From: CAVVJA01 sp963809815
GTDB lineage: Bacteria > Actinomycetota > Actinomycetes > Mycobacteriales > Jatrophihabitantaceae
Assembly (NCBI GenBank): GCA_963809815.1
Contig: CAWELM010000014.1
Span: 124,001 to 188,000 of the forward strand
Length of the DNA: 64,000 bases
Reading direction: 5' to 3'
Numbering within the stretch: position 1 is the first letter of the stretch; the number at the start of each line of letters is the position of its first letter. A program made the translations under genes and the position numbers. Below the pieces are notes generated by a model that was given only the letters and a program-made list of their open reading frames with translations, had not been told where the DNA came from and ran no database searches. Of the stretch, positions 25,310-33,519 are shown one piece after another.

Positions 25310-26176
25310 GTGACCGTTCTCGTCCTGGGCGTTCTTGGGGAAGGACTCGTCGATCCGGATCGTGCGGTAGTGCGGGCGGACGACAGCGGCGTCGACCGCG
25401 GAGACGGGTGCTTCGAGGGCTGCCGGATCCAGACCGATGCCGCTGGCCGCAGTTCGGTCGACAAGCTGCCGGCCCACCTCGCCCGGATGCGGCGATCCGC
25501 GGCCACGCTCGACATCCCGTTCGATGAGGCGGCCTGGCGCTCCCTCATCGATACCGCACTCGACGCGTGCCGAACGCCGGGTGAGTACGGACTGAAACTC
25601 GTCCTGACGCGCGGCCCAGCCGACGGCATACCCACCGGGTTGCTTACGGTGCGCCCCCTGGCCGAGTCGGTCTGGCAACAACGCCGGGATGGGTTGCGAG
25701 TGATCACGCTGGACCGCGGCTTCACCGGAGCCGCATTCGCGGAGGCGCCCTGGTTGCTCGGTGGCGTAAAGACGCTGTCGTACGCGGTGAACATGGCCGC
25801 CATACGCGAGGCAGAGCGCCGGGGCGCGGACGACGTGATCTTCGTCAGCACGGACGGCGTCGTTCTGGAGGCACCGACGGCGTCTGTGGTGTGGGCCACT
25901 GACCGAACCCTGCGTACGACGCCGGTCGGCCCGACCGGAATCCTGCCCGGCACCACTCAGCAACTGCTCTTCGACCGGGCCGCGGAAGCGGGCTGGACCA
26001 CCGAGACCGGCACAGCTCGGGTCGACGACCTGCACGCGGCTGACACTGTCTGGCTCATCAGCAGCGTCCGCGGCCCGGTCGACGTGGTCGAACTCGACGG
26101 CAAGGGTCGCAGCCGGGATCTCCCGGTGCTCGCGGAGATCGCTCGATTTGCCGGTTTCCCGCCGGCCGCGCGGTGA
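25310..26176 (+). CDS. Aminotransferase class IV, aminodeoxychorismate lyase-like (PabC)
   Basis: A 288-residue PLP enzyme of fold type IV. The segment GGVKTLSYAVNMAAIREAE around residues 145-163 contains the Schiff-base Lys. FVSTDGVVLEAPTASVVW and LPGTTQQLL are phosphate/substrate-binding segments of the family. As PabC it would cleave 4-amino-4-deoxychorismate to p-aminobenzoate for folate synthesis, which fits the neighbouring folate-dependent YgfZ. A D-amino-acid or branched-chain aminotransferase is the alternative. The GTG at 25310 is used, divergent from the Fur gene. Confidence 0.85.
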   Translation: MTVLVLGVLGEGLVDPDRAVVRADDSGVDRGDGCFEGCRIQTDAAGRSSVDKLPAHLARMRRSAATLDIPFDEAAWRSLIDTALDACRTPGEYGLKLVLTRGPADGIPTGLLTVRPLAESVWQQRRDGLRVITLDRGFTGAAFAEAPWLLGGVKTLSYAVNMAAIREAERRGADDVIFVSTDGVVLEAPTASVVWATDRTLRTTPVGPTGILPGTTQQLLFDRAAEAGWTTETGTARVDDLHAADTVWLISSVRGPVDVVELDGKGRSRDLPVLAEIARFAGFPPAAR

Positions 26177-26541
26177 CACCGCGCCGCCCAGCGATTCAGC
26201 GTTGCCCGGGATTGGCTGCGCCCGTACCGTTATCGGTACACGAGGAAGGAGGTGGTCCGACAGTTGTGTACTTTGTGGACTCGTGAGGTGGCTGTCCGCT
26301 AGCCGCTCGACGACAACGGACATGCGGTAGTGCGGTCCGCCGGAAGGCGGCGGCAATACCCGACAGCTACCCGGCCCCCGAGCCGTCGGCCTTGTCCAGC
26401 CGACCCGCTACGGCGGACAGACTCGGGGGTCGTTTCATGTCCGGGCTATCAGGACATGACGCCGGGCCGGATGCCTTCAGCCCATAGCGAAATTCCCCAC
26501 CAGACCGTGCCGTGACTCGTTCGGCGGGTGCGACCGACGTC
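26177..26541. other. Gene-free region with extended Shine-Dalgarno and strong RNA-folding potential
   Basis: 365 bases without a conventional gene. The left part has the ribosome-binding-like AAGGAGGTGGTCC (26246-26258) and a 12-codon frame 26264-26302. The right part has several nested complementary stretches described separately. I see no protein gene longer than that mini-frame. Confidence 0.5.
26246..26459 (+). ncRNA. Candidate structured leader/small RNA with extended Shine-Dalgarno and mini-ORF
   Basis: AAGGAGGTGGTCC at 26246-26258 can pair with nearly the whole 3' tail of 16S rRNA. The mini-frame starting TTG 26264 reads LCTLWTREVAVR and stops at 26300-26302. Downstream, CCCCCGAG (about 26373) is complementary to CTCGGGGG (about 26423), TGTCC to GGACA, CGACCC to GGGTCG, and the closing hairpin TCATGTCC (26435-26442) to GGACATGA (26452-26459) with a 9-base loop. 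I recall similar short sequences (WTREVA mini-peptide) in actinobacterial intergenic regions but cannot verify it. The role is unknown. Confidence 0.4.
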
Positions 26542-26997
26542 TCAGCTGACAGCGATGATCCGCGCGCTGAGCTTGCGGCCAGGCCGGGTTCGGTAAGACA
26601 CCGACGAGCCGACGCGGGCTCCCAGCAACGCCTTCCCGAGTGGGCTGTTAGGTGTGATGACATCAAAACTGTCGGTCGCTTCGTCGACCGAGCCGAGCAG
26701 AAATGTCTCGGGTCCGTCACCCAAGTCGAGCGTCAGCATGTCGCCGACACTGACACCACTCCCGGCCGAGCGGGTGCTGGTCTCGCGGAAGGCGGCCAGT
26801 TCCTGCTCAACGATCGCGATGCGCTCTTCGAGCATGGCGAGGCGCACATGGCCGTTGACGTTCGTGGCCCGATCGGCCATGTCGCCGTCGCCAACAGGGA
26901 TGGTCTCGGTTAGCGCCTGATCCCGTTCGGCCCGCAGTTCGGTGAGGCGCGCCGTCAAGGTATCCCGCCGAGTTGCCGGACTAATCGTTGCTGTCAT
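26542..26997 (-). CDS. GreA/GreB-family transcription elongation factor
   Basis: A 151-residue Gre-type factor. The N-terminal coiled-coil region (residues 10-75) carries RLTELRAERDQALTET, VRLAMLEERIAIVEQEL. The C-terminal FKBP-like domain has FLLGSVDEATDSFDVITPNSPLGKALLGARVGSSVSY-like layout. The family rescues backtracked RNA polymerase by stimulating cleavage of the nascent RNA from the secondary channel. This copy differs from housekeeping GreA in sequence and stands alone, so it may be a secondary or anti-Gre type (Gfh1-like). Start ATG with a G-rich Shine-Dalgarno. Confidence 0.8.
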   Translation of the reverse strand: MTATISPATRRDTLTARLTELRAERDQALTETIPVGDGDMADRATNVNGHVRLAMLEERIAIVEQELAAFRETSTRSAGSGVSVGDMLTLDLGDGPETFLLGSVDEATDSFDVITPNSPLGKALLGARVGSSVSYRTRPGRKLSARIIAVS

Positions 26998-27300
26998 TGG
27001 TGTCGTCCCCCATACAGTGCGGGCGCAGGTTCACGCTCTATAACTCCGTGCCGGCTTCCGTTGTGCCCATACGCGTGGAGGTTCTCATCGGGCTCTTACC
27101 GCAGTGCGTGCAACCACCCGCTCCTACCCGTCGGGCCGGGACGACCAGAACCGCTTCAGCGGCGAATAGTGCTCGTCGATGCGAGCGGCACGACGGGCGT
27201 TCGATCTCGACATCATCTCTGCCCCGAACCACCGCGGCTCGCAAAGGCAGCCCGCTCCGGATGTCGCGGGGAAAGGCACGGCCAGGTGCAGGATAAGGCG
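26998..27300. other. Divergent intergenic region upstream of the LigD-type polymerase gene
   Basis: About 300 bases between the divergent Gre and LigD-type genes. A frame open from 27061 runs into the LigD gene but its product before 27301 has no family similarity. No operator or RNA gene is evident. Confidence 0.4.
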
Positions 27301-28284
27301 ATGAGCAAGGACGAGGTACGTGACGGGGTCGAGTTGACCAATCTCGATCAGTCGTTGTTCGAGGGCGCCAACGCGACCAAGCGGGATCTTGTCGAGTACC
27401 TCGACGCCGTCAGTGCACGAATCATCCCGGGATTGACGAACAGGCCGCTGTCCGTGATTCGGGTGCTGCGCGGTCAGGCACCGTTCATGCAGAAGAACCT
27501 CCCCAAGTACACCCCGGCGTGGGTACCGAAAGCGCCGTTGTGGGCCGAGTCCTCGAAGCGAGAGGTCTCCTATGCGCTCTGCAACGACCGCAGGACGTTG
27601 CTCTGGTTCGCCAATCAACGCGCCGTGGAGTATCACCCGACGCTGTTCCAAATCGGCGAATGGGACCGCCCGACGCATCTGATACTCGACATAGATCCAC
27701 CAGACGCCGACGCGTTCGCGCTCGCCGTAGCGGCCACCCAGTTGGCTCGTCAAGCGCTCGCGGAAGCCGGACTGGAGGGCGCCGTCAAAACCAGCGGGGC
27801 CAAGGGCCTGCATGTATTCGTGCCCGTCAGGTCGGCGACGACTGAAGAGGTTGCCGCCGCTACCCGAGCGCTTGCGGCGCGGGCCGAGCGCCTCGACCCA
27901 ACGGTCGCCACGACGGCATTCGTGCGCGAAGAACGCAGTGGAAAGGTGTTCATCGACTCGACGCGTGCTGGGGGCGCAACCGTCGTGGCTGCCTACAGCC
28001 CGCGCATTCGCAAGGGGGCTCCGGTCTCGTACCCGCTGGCCTGGGACGATCTCAGCAGCGTCAGCCCAGGTGAGTTCACGATCCACACGGTGCCCGGCAT
28101 CATCGCGGGGCGCGATCCCTGGCAGGAACTCATGCCAGAGCCCCAGCCGCTACCCACAGACCTGGTCGCGGAAGGTCGGGAAATCCCCATCGCGCGCGTC
28201 CGGGCGATGCACGAAGGTCGCCGGCGGGCGCGAGCCAAACGCGAGACCAGCCACGAAGACGTCACCGGCTCAGACGCCACGTAG
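27301..28284 (+). CDS. LigD polymerase-domain protein (archaeo-eukaryotic primase type)
   Basis: A 327-residue protein of the AEP superfamily, as in the polymerase part of bacterial non-homologous end joining. It carries ATKRDLVEYLDAVSARIIP and LTNRPLSVIR, and the catalytic LDIDPPDADAF with the metal-binding Asp pair near residue 130, then KTSGAKGLHVFVP. It contains no ligase or nuclease domain, matching the stand-alone mycobacterial homologues such as Rv3730c or Rv0269c. No Ku gene is present in the window. The ATG at 27301 begins at the family's true N-terminus. Confidence 0.9.
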   Translation: MSKDEVRDGVELTNLDQSLFEGANATKRDLVEYLDAVSARIIPGLTNRPLSVIRVLRGQAPFMQKNLPKYTPAWVPKAPLWAESSKREVSYALCNDRRTLLWFANQRAVEYHPTLFQIGEWDRPTHLILDIDPPDADAFALAVAATQLARQALAEAGLEGAVKTSGAKGLHVFVPVRSATTEEVAAATRALAARAERLDPTVATTAFVREERSGKVFIDSTRAGGATVVAAYSPRIRKGAPVSYPLAWDDLSSVSPGEFTIHTVPGIIAGRDPWQELMPEPQPLPTDLVAEGREIPIARVRAMHEGRRRARAKRETSHEDVTGSDAT

Positions 28285-28379
28285 CCGGTCCGCGCACGGA
28301 GGCCGTCCGGTGATGATGTCGGACTTATCGTCGCTTCACGGTGTAGTGCGACGTACTCTTCGCGACCGCAAGGCAGTTG

Positions 28380-29150
28380 TCAGGAGGTGGCGTCGAGCCA
28401 GTCCTGGAATGTTGGGCCCGCGAGGGTGGCGTGCGGACTTGGCAGCAGCGCGCCCGCCTCCATGAGTTTGGTGTCCTGGTCGGCCCAGGCCGGGTTGCTC
28501 AGAGCCTCGATCCGCAGTGGTAGAGCGCGGCGCGCGACCAACAGCTTTGCAGTGTCGATGAAGCTCTCTTCTCGCGGGCCGGCAATCTCGGCTACCGGCG
28601 CGTTGTCCGCCGCCGGTACCCAGTCCGGATCCGTCGCTCGGTCGACCAACGCTTGTGCGACTGTGCGAGCGGCGACCGGCTGAAAGCGCGCGTCAGGCAG
28701 ATAGCTCACGTCGCCTTGAGTACCCCACTCCACCAACTGCCCGACAAACTCGTGGAACTGCGAGGCGCGCAAGATGCTTACCGGAATTGGACCGGACCGC
28801 ATCGCCTGCTCATGGACGACCTTTGCCGCGTTGTAACCGCCGGTAAGCCTGTCAACCCCAATGATTGACACGACCACGATCCGTCGCACGCCCGCCTGTT
28901 CGCCCTCCTTCAGTAAGTTCCGCGTCGAGGTAGCGAAGAACTCGGTGGCCTCCTGCTGATCGGGCGACGGGCCAGTCGAGACGTCGATGACGCCATCCAC
29001 GCCCGCCAGGGCTGCGGCGAGGCCCGCACCGCTGATGACGTCCACACCGTACGCACGCGAAATCGGGACGACATCGTGATCACTGGCACTGAGGATGTCA
29101 AAGACGTGGTGGCCGACCCGGCCCGTTGCACCGGCAACTGCAATCTTCAT
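28380..29150 (-). CDS. NAD(P)-binding NmrA/atypical SDR-like oxidoreductase
   Basis: A 256-residue Rossmann protein. The ATG at 29150 begins directly with MKIAVAGATGRVGHHVFDIL, the dinucleotide-binding strand with the GxTGxxG motif. VKVVHEQAMRSG-like and LRASQFHEFVGQLVEWG segments place it with the NmrA/UDP-sugar-like redox-sensing or isomerase-like SDRs, which lack the classical YxxxK. The substrate is unknown. The Shine-Dalgarno is AGGAG 9 bases upstream. Confidence 0.85.
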   Translation of the reverse strand: MKIAVAGATGRVGHHVFDILSASDHDVVPISRAYGVDVISGAGLAAALAGVDGVIDVSTGPSPDQQEATEFFATSTRNLLKEGEQAGVRRIVVVSIIGVDRLTGGYNAAKVVHEQAMRSGPIPVSILRASQFHEFVGQLVEWGTQGDVSYLPDARFQPVAARTVAQALVDRATDPDWVPAADNAPVAEIAGPREESFIDTAKLLVARRALPLRIEALSNPAWADQDTKLMEAGALLPSPHATLAGPTFQDWLDATS

Positions 29151-29263
29151 TTTTTCGCACTCCTGTCCATCGTCTGGATTGGTCTCCACTGCCATGACCA
29201 ATCTCGACCGAGGAATGTGACCGTCGACCGGCGCGAACCCGGCCGAGCGAGTGCGCTCGACGG

Positions 29264-29791
29264 TCAGGCCCGGTGCAACGTCGCGTTGAGATGTGGTGCG
29301 AAGTCCGTGCCAGGCAGGGCAAGCTCCGTCACGTAGGCCAACGATTCGCCCCGGAACGCGTAGAAGCGCCGCTCGCCGACCACCTGCCGTGCGGTTGGTG
29401 TCGGCACGACCACGTCGGTGGAGAGCTCCCACCGCAAGTCACCGGCCACCCCAGTGAACACCTCTGACAACCCCGCGGAGTTGACGAGTTGCACCTCTAG
29501 GTCGTCCTCGCCAGGCCCGGGCCGCCAGAACCCTGATTCGCGCATAGCCGGGCGGATCACCGCGCCATCGCTGTCCAGGAGCCAGCTACGCGATTCGTAG
29601 GCGAGAAAAGGCCTGCCATCATGGGCAAAGCTCAACCGCTGACCAAATCTGAACTCTTCGCCGCTGGACGCGGCAACGCCTATGCCCTCACCCATCCATT
29701 CCCCGACGAGCGGCAGCAGGGCGAGTAGCCGGTCATTCAGCGGAGCGCCGGCGCGCAGATCCGTAGTGTCGACAGGAATGGGGATAGTCAC
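29264..29791 (-). CDS. Nitrobindin-type haem-binding beta-barrel protein (FABP-like, DUF1794)
   Basis: A 175-residue ten-stranded beta-barrel. The conserved GEWMGEGIG lies near residue 30, the pattern continues FRFGQRLSFAHDGRPFLAYESRSW, and the C-terminal PHLNATLHR supplies the His that binds ferric haem. In mycobacteria and plants nitrobindins act on peroxynitrite/NO. The GTG start overlaps the stop of a tiny membrane-protein gene (GTGA), so translation is coupled. The locus with DsrE, DUF1416 and rhodanese is an old actinobacterial sulfur/redox neighbourhood. Confidence 0.9.
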   Translation of the reverse strand: MTIPIPVDTTDLRAGAPLNDRLLALLPLVGEWMGEGIGVAASSGEEFRFGQRLSFAHDGRPFLAYESRSWLLDSDGAVIRPAMRESGFWRPGPGEDDLEVQLVNSAGLSEVFTGVAGDLRWELSTDVVVPTPTARQVVGERRFYAFRGESLAYVTELALPGTDFAPHLNATLHRA

Positions 29792-29886
29792 CGCTGGCCG
29801 GCGAACAACTTGTAGAGGATGTAGCCGGACATGACGCCGATCGCCACGAACGCCGCTACGAGCACGACGAGATAGGCCAGCTCCAT
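29788..29886 (-). CDS. Small single-span membrane protein (32 aa) coupled to nitrobindin
   Basis: ATG at 29886 gives a 32-residue protein consisting of one hydrophobic helix (LAYLVVLVAAFVAIGVMSG), then YILYKLFAGQR with a basic end. Too small for usual gene finders. Its stop TGA overlaps the GTG start of the nitrobindin gene by three bases, which argues that it is translated. It is divergent from the DsrE gene 17 bases away. A role in anchoring or regulating nitrobindin is possible but not shown. Confidence 0.6.
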   Translation of the reverse strand: MELAYLVVLVAAFVAIGVMSGYILYKLFAGQR

Positions 29887-29903
29887 AGGTGCAGGATAGT
29901 CAG

Positions 29904-30278
29904 ATGAGCGAGCAAGTCCCGCGATCATTGGTCGTGAAATCGACGGCGGGCATCGACGATCCGGAACGGTGTGCGCAGGCGTTCACGGTGGCCGCGACCG
30001 CTGTAGCGTCCGGCGTCTCGGTATCGCTCTGGCTGACCGGCGAATCCGCCTGGCTGGCCTTGCCAGGACGAGCCGAGCGATTTGAGCTGCCGCACTCCGC
30101 CCCGCTGGCCGACCTGCGCGACACGCTCATCTCCGGCGGCACGCTCACGGTATGCACCCAATGTGCGGCCCGAAGAAACATCACGGAGCCTGATGTTATC
30201 GCCGGAGTGCGAATTGCCGGGGCGGCGACGTTTGTCGCCGAATGCCTGCGCGATCGGGCGCAGGCACTCGTCTACTAA
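29904..30278 (+). CDS. DsrE/DsrF-like family protein
   Basis: A 124-residue sulfur-carrier-like fold of the DsrE superfamily. Marks are LVVKSTAGIDDPERCAQAFTVA, SVSLWLTGESAWLALPG, and the Cys-containing loop GTLTVCTQCAARRNI, with two Cys in CTQC that could carry persulfide. The ATG at 29904 is chosen over a GTG five codons earlier. It is next to rhodanese and DUF1416 genes, consistent with sulfur relay, and divergent from the tiny membrane protein. Confidence 0.85.
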   Translation: MSEQVPRSLVVKSTAGIDDPERCAQAFTVAATAVASGVSVSLWLTGESAWLALPGRAERFELPHSAPLADLRDTLISGGTLTVCTQCAARRNITEPDVIAGVRIAGAATFVAECLRDRAQALVY

Positions 30279-30285
30279 ATCTTGC

Positions 30286-30585
30286 TCAGCTCAGCGCGAG
30301 CGGTAGCTCGACCAGGCCCGGACCGTCCGCGGTGATCGGCTGACGCACGGCGCCGTCCCGATGCAGCACGGACAGCGTCCAAGCCCCGGGAGCGGCAAAG
30401 AACCGGTAGTCGCCGGTCGCGCTGGTGACGACCTCGGCGGTGAACTCACCGGTACTGTCGAGGAGCCGCACATAGGCGGCGGGCACGGGGGCGCCGTTCT
30501 TGCTTACGACGCCGTAGATGACGGTCTCCTTCGTGACGTCGACGTTCGGCGGCAGGACCGGGCTTTGGGCTGGTGCTCCGCACAT
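30286..30585 (-). CDS. DUF1416 family protein
   Basis: A 99-residue beta-sandwich protein with Cys at position 2 (MCGAPAQSPVLP) and the family core TVIYGVVSKNGAPVPAAYVRLLD, TGDYRFFAAPGAWTLSVL. In actinobacteria it follows the rhodanese gene; here only one base separates them. It is thought to work with the sulfurtransferase, but its role is unproven. Confidence 0.9.
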   Translation of the reverse strand: MCGAPAQSPVLPPNVDVTKETVIYGVVSKNGAPVPAAYVRLLDSTGEFTAEVVTSATGDYRFFAAPGAWTLSVLHRDGAVRQPITADGPGLVELPLALS

Positions 30586-30586
30586 G

Positions 30587-31420
30587 TCAGACGTCCTTCT
30601 CGATCGGGACTCCGACGAGCGAACCGTATTCGGTCCAGGACCCGTCGTAGTTCTTGACATTCTGGTGGCCAAGCAGCTCGTGCAAGGCGAACCAGGTGTG
30701 GCTGGACCGCTCCCCGATACGGCAGTACGCGATCGTGTCCTTCCCGTCATCGAGGCCGGCGGCGCCATAGAGCGCACGCAGCTCGTCGTCCGACTTGAAC
30801 GTGCCGTCTTCGTTAGCCGCCTTGCTCCACGGGATGTTGATCGCGGTCGGGATGTGCCCGGCCCGCTGGGCCTGCTCCTGCGGGAGATGAGCCGGAGCCA
30901 GGAGCCGGCCGGCGAACTCGTCCGGGGACCGCACATCGACCAGATTCTTGACGCCGATTGCGTCGATCGTCTCGTCGCGGAATGCACGGATGGAGGTGTC
31001 TTGATCGGCCGCGGTGTACGTGGTCGGCGCCCGTTCGACGGTCTCCTTGGACAGCTCCCGTCCGTCGAGCTCCCACTTCTTGCGACCGCCGTCGAGCAGC
31101 TTCACGTTCTGGTGCCCGTACAGCTTGAAATACCAGTACGCGTACGCCGCGAACCAGTTGTTGTTACCGCCATAGAGCACCACGGTGTCGTCGTTGCTGA
31201 TACCGCGTTCGCCGAGCAGCTTCTCGAACTGTTCCTTGCTGATGAAGTCCCGGCGAACCTGGTCCTGCAAATCGGACTTCCAGTCCAGCTTCACCGCACC
31301 GGCGATGTGACCACCGTCATACGCCGAAGTATCTTCGTCGACCTCGATGAAGACCACTCCGGGGGTGGATAGGTTTTGTTCGGCCCAGTCGGCCGAGACG
31401 AGCACGTCCTCGCGGCTCAT
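30587..31420 (-). CDS. sseA: Thiosulfate sulfurtransferase (two-domain rhodanese, SseA-like)
   Basis: A 277-residue rhodanese. The N-terminal non-catalytic domain (1-120) has AYDGGHIAGAVKLDW. The catalytic domain has the active loop AYCRIGERSSHTW with Cys233. It transfers sulfane sulfur from thiosulfate to acceptors such as cyanide or thiols. The ATG at 31420 is preceded by GGAGA. A Cys-rich leader peptide lies 135 bases upstream and DUF1416 follows one base downstream, forming the standard actinobacterial sulfur operon. Confidence 0.93.
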   Translation of the reverse strand: MSREDVLVSADWAEQNLSTPGVVFIEVDEDTSAYDGGHIAGAVKLDWKSDLQDQVRRDFISKEQFEKLLGERGISNDDTVVLYGGNNNWFAAYAYWYFKLYGHQNVKLLDGGRKKWELDGRELSKETVERAPTTYTAADQDTSIRAFRDETIDAIGVKNLVDVRSPDEFAGRLLAPAHLPQEQAQRAGHIPTAINIPWSKAANEDGTFKSDDELRALYGAAGLDDGKDTIAYCRIGERSSHTWFALHELLGHQNVKNYDGSWTEYGSLVGVPIEKDV

Positions 31421-31555
31421 GGAGATCTCCTCGAACGGATGGATATGGTTGCGCCCAGATGGGACACGCATGGGGTGCCGCGACTCGATCACGGCCGGCG
31501 GATTGGGTTGGCTGCCGCGGGCGCCGGCTAAGTCGGCGCGGGCGACCTCACCCGA

Positions 31556-31651
31556 TCAGTACAGATGACACAGGCAGCTGCCCACACGGCACAGGTCGAC
31601 CGTGCGGCGAGAAGTGAGCGCGGTGCTCACGGCGCGGAGCGCGATGCCCAT
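31556..31651 (-). CDS. Cys-rich regulatory leader peptide (Ms5788A family type)
   Basis: A 31-codon frame ending in RRTVDLCRVGSCLCHLY. The RRxVDLCRV...CLC signature is that of the Ms5788A-type Cys-rich leader peptides described upstream of rhodanese/sulfur genes in mycobacteria and other actinobacteria. Translation through the Cys codons senses cysteine supply and controls the downstream gene. A GTG eight codons into the frame may be the true start (24 residues). It lies on the sseA strand, 135 bases before sseA. The identity is from recognising the motif; the attenuation role is inferred from the family. Confidence 0.7.
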   Translation of the reverse strand: MGIALRAVSTALTSRRTVDLCRVGSCLCHLY

Positions 31652-31710
31652 GAGGGCAGGGTAACCGTCATCCGCCTGCCGCGCGAAATCGCGGGCCGTG
31701 AGCAGCGGAC

Positions 31711-32427
31711 CTAGGGCGCAGACTTGAGCACCACACCGGTCGCCGTCGCAGTGATTCGGGCGCCGGCCGGATCTGCGGTTACTCGAGCGGTTGTGAGCTG
31801 AAAGGGCAGCTTAGGCAGGGTGATGGCGTTGCTGACCAGCGTCGCCACCTGGTCGGTGACCGCACCCGGCAGCGTCGCGCCGTTCGCGGTCACGTCGGAG
31901 ACGTTCAACCTGACCTTGCCGTCCGCGACGTCGAGGGTGCCCTTCGCGGTGATGTTGAGGCTGAGCGATGTGCCGGGGAGCGTGATCTGCCCTGTGGCAA
32001 CGACCTGGGAGCCTTCCGAGGACAGGTGCAGTCCCGGGACACCGCTTCGGGCGATCAGCGCGTCATAGGGCACCACGACGGTGCCGTCGACCTTCTCGAC
32101 CGGTATTTGCTTGACGGATCCGCCGAGAAGGTCGCCGAGCGGGATATGCGCACCGCGCAGATGCACGTTGAGGTTTGTGCCAGTCATCTGATCGAGCTGC
32201 ACGGCGCCGCTGGTTATCTGTATGTCGTCATAGTCACCGCGAATCGCCTGGGTGAGAAACGGGATGCCGTGGATAACGACGTTGGGTTTGTCCACGAACT
32301 GCGCGTAGCTGCCGAGCTTCGATTCGGCGGACCGCTCCGCGACGATCAGGCCAACTCGGTCAGCCACGACGAGCAGGACGACGAGTGTGAGCAGCACGCC
32401 GAGTAGGACCTTGACCCCACGACTCAC
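31711..32427 (-). CDS. DUF2993 family protein (LmeA-like)
   Basis: A 238-residue membrane-anchored protein with an N-terminal span (VKVLLGVLLTLVVLLVVADRV). The BPI/LmeA-like lipid-binding domain follows, with PFLTQAIRGDYDDIQITSGAVQL and the C-terminal LPFQLTTARVTADPAGARITATATGVVL typical of DUF2993. In mycobacteria LmeA affects mannan elongation on lipomannan. The GTG at 32427 is used. The next gene upstream on the same strand is a membrane protein. Confidence 0.87.
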   Translation of the reverse strand: MSRGVKVLLGVLLTLVVLLVVADRVGLIVAERSAESKLGSYAQFVDKPNVVIHGIPFLTQAIRGDYDDIQITSGAVQLDQMTGTNLNVHLRGAHIPLGDLLGGSVKQIPVEKVDGTVVVPYDALIARSGVPGLHLSSEGSQVVATGQITLPGTSLSLNITAKGTLDVADGKVRLNVSDVTANGATLPGAVTDQVATLVSNAITLPKLPFQLTTARVTADPAGARITATATGVVLKSAP

Positions 32428-32445
32428 GTGATAAGCCCCTTGTCC

Positions 32446-33318
32446 CTACGCCTGGATGGCCAGGCAGAGGACGTAGGCAATCGGTGCGACCACGGCGAGG
32501 GGCAGCACGGCTTCCAGCACGGGACGAAACACGCGGGCGCCAGTGGACGAGGTCCGCAGCGTGTAAGTGACGTATGAGGAGCCGACTCCGAGAAGCCCTA
32601 CGATCACACCCAGGGCGGCGCCAAGAAGGACGGCCCGCCCGGTGGAGAACTCGACCGTCCCGTGTAGTCGGACGAATCCCACGAGTCCGCCGACCACGAG
32701 ACTCACGATGATCCCACCCAGGCCGCGCGGCACCTCGGGTTCGAACCGCAGGGCTGGCAGCACCGCGTCGGTGACCAAGCCGGCCGCGAGGGCGGCGCCC
32801 GCCGCGGCGATGGCGGTGCTCGTCACGCGGGCGTCCGTTTCGTGCCTGAGCTGAATCAGCGCCGATAGCGCCACGGTCGCCACGACCACGACCGCGACGG
32901 CCGACAGCGACTCGACCACGCGGGAGCGCACGACACCGCGAGTTAGCTGATGAATGAACATCGCGGGCAGCGCGAGACCAAGCACTCCGATGAGCGGGCC
33001 GAGCTGGCTATGCGGCCACGCTGTCATCACGGCATCCGATGCGACCGCGGTTAGCGTCGCGATGATCAGCGCACCGATCCGGCCCGGCATGTTCGTGCCG
33101 AACACCCACGCCACGATCAGAATGCCCTGGACGATCGCCACTCCGAGAACGAGTTGTCCCGGACCGGCATTTGCCAGCACGGCCAAGCCACCGGCAATAA
33201 CCACGGTGACTACCGCGGCAAGTAAGTTCTCGGGCGCGAACCTAGACACATGAGCGGCGAGCGGGGGCAGCACCTGCGTGGGCTGCTCAGGTAACGGCTC
33301 GGCGCTCACTCGGCCCAT
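32446..33318 (-). CDS. Polytopic membrane protein of unknown function
   Basis: A 290-residue protein with a short Pro-rich N-terminus and about eight hydrophobic segments: LLAAVVTVVIAGGLAVLANAG, LIIATLTAVASDAVMTAW, AVAVVVVATVALSALIQL, GLGGIIVSLVVGGLVGFV and a final LPLAVVAPIAYVLCLAIQA. It ends 18 bases before the DUF2993 gene, so they likely form an operon, possibly for envelope lipid handling. The ATG at 33318 is used; a GTG ten codons earlier is possible. No known catalytic motif. Confidence 0.7.
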   Translation of the reverse strand: MGRVSAEPLPEQPTQVLPPLAAHVSRFAPENLLAAVVTVVIAGGLAVLANAGPGQLVLGVAIVQGILIVAWVFGTNMPGRIGALIIATLTAVASDAVMTAWPHSQLGPLIGVLGLALPAMFIHQLTRGVVRSRVVESLSAVAVVVVATVALSALIQLRHETDARVTSTAIAAAGAALAAGLVTDAVLPALRFEPEVPRGLGGIIVSLVVGGLVGFVRLHGTVEFSTGRAVLLGAALGVIVGLLGVGSSYVTYTLRTSSTGARVFRPVLEAVLPLAVVAPIAYVLCLAIQA

Positions 33319-33519
33319 CGTTCCAGACCGCCAGTACGCGTATGGCACTGGAACGTCACGATATGACGCCAGATCACACCGAGTTCCGGCCTCGTTGCGC
33401 TACATGGTGTGGTCGCTGTGGCACTCTCCGCGAAGGATGGCCACGGGCGACACGACGTGGAAACTGCACGACGTGTCCTTCGACAGCCCGGACCTCACTC
33501 GCAATCGGGCGCGCCGGGG

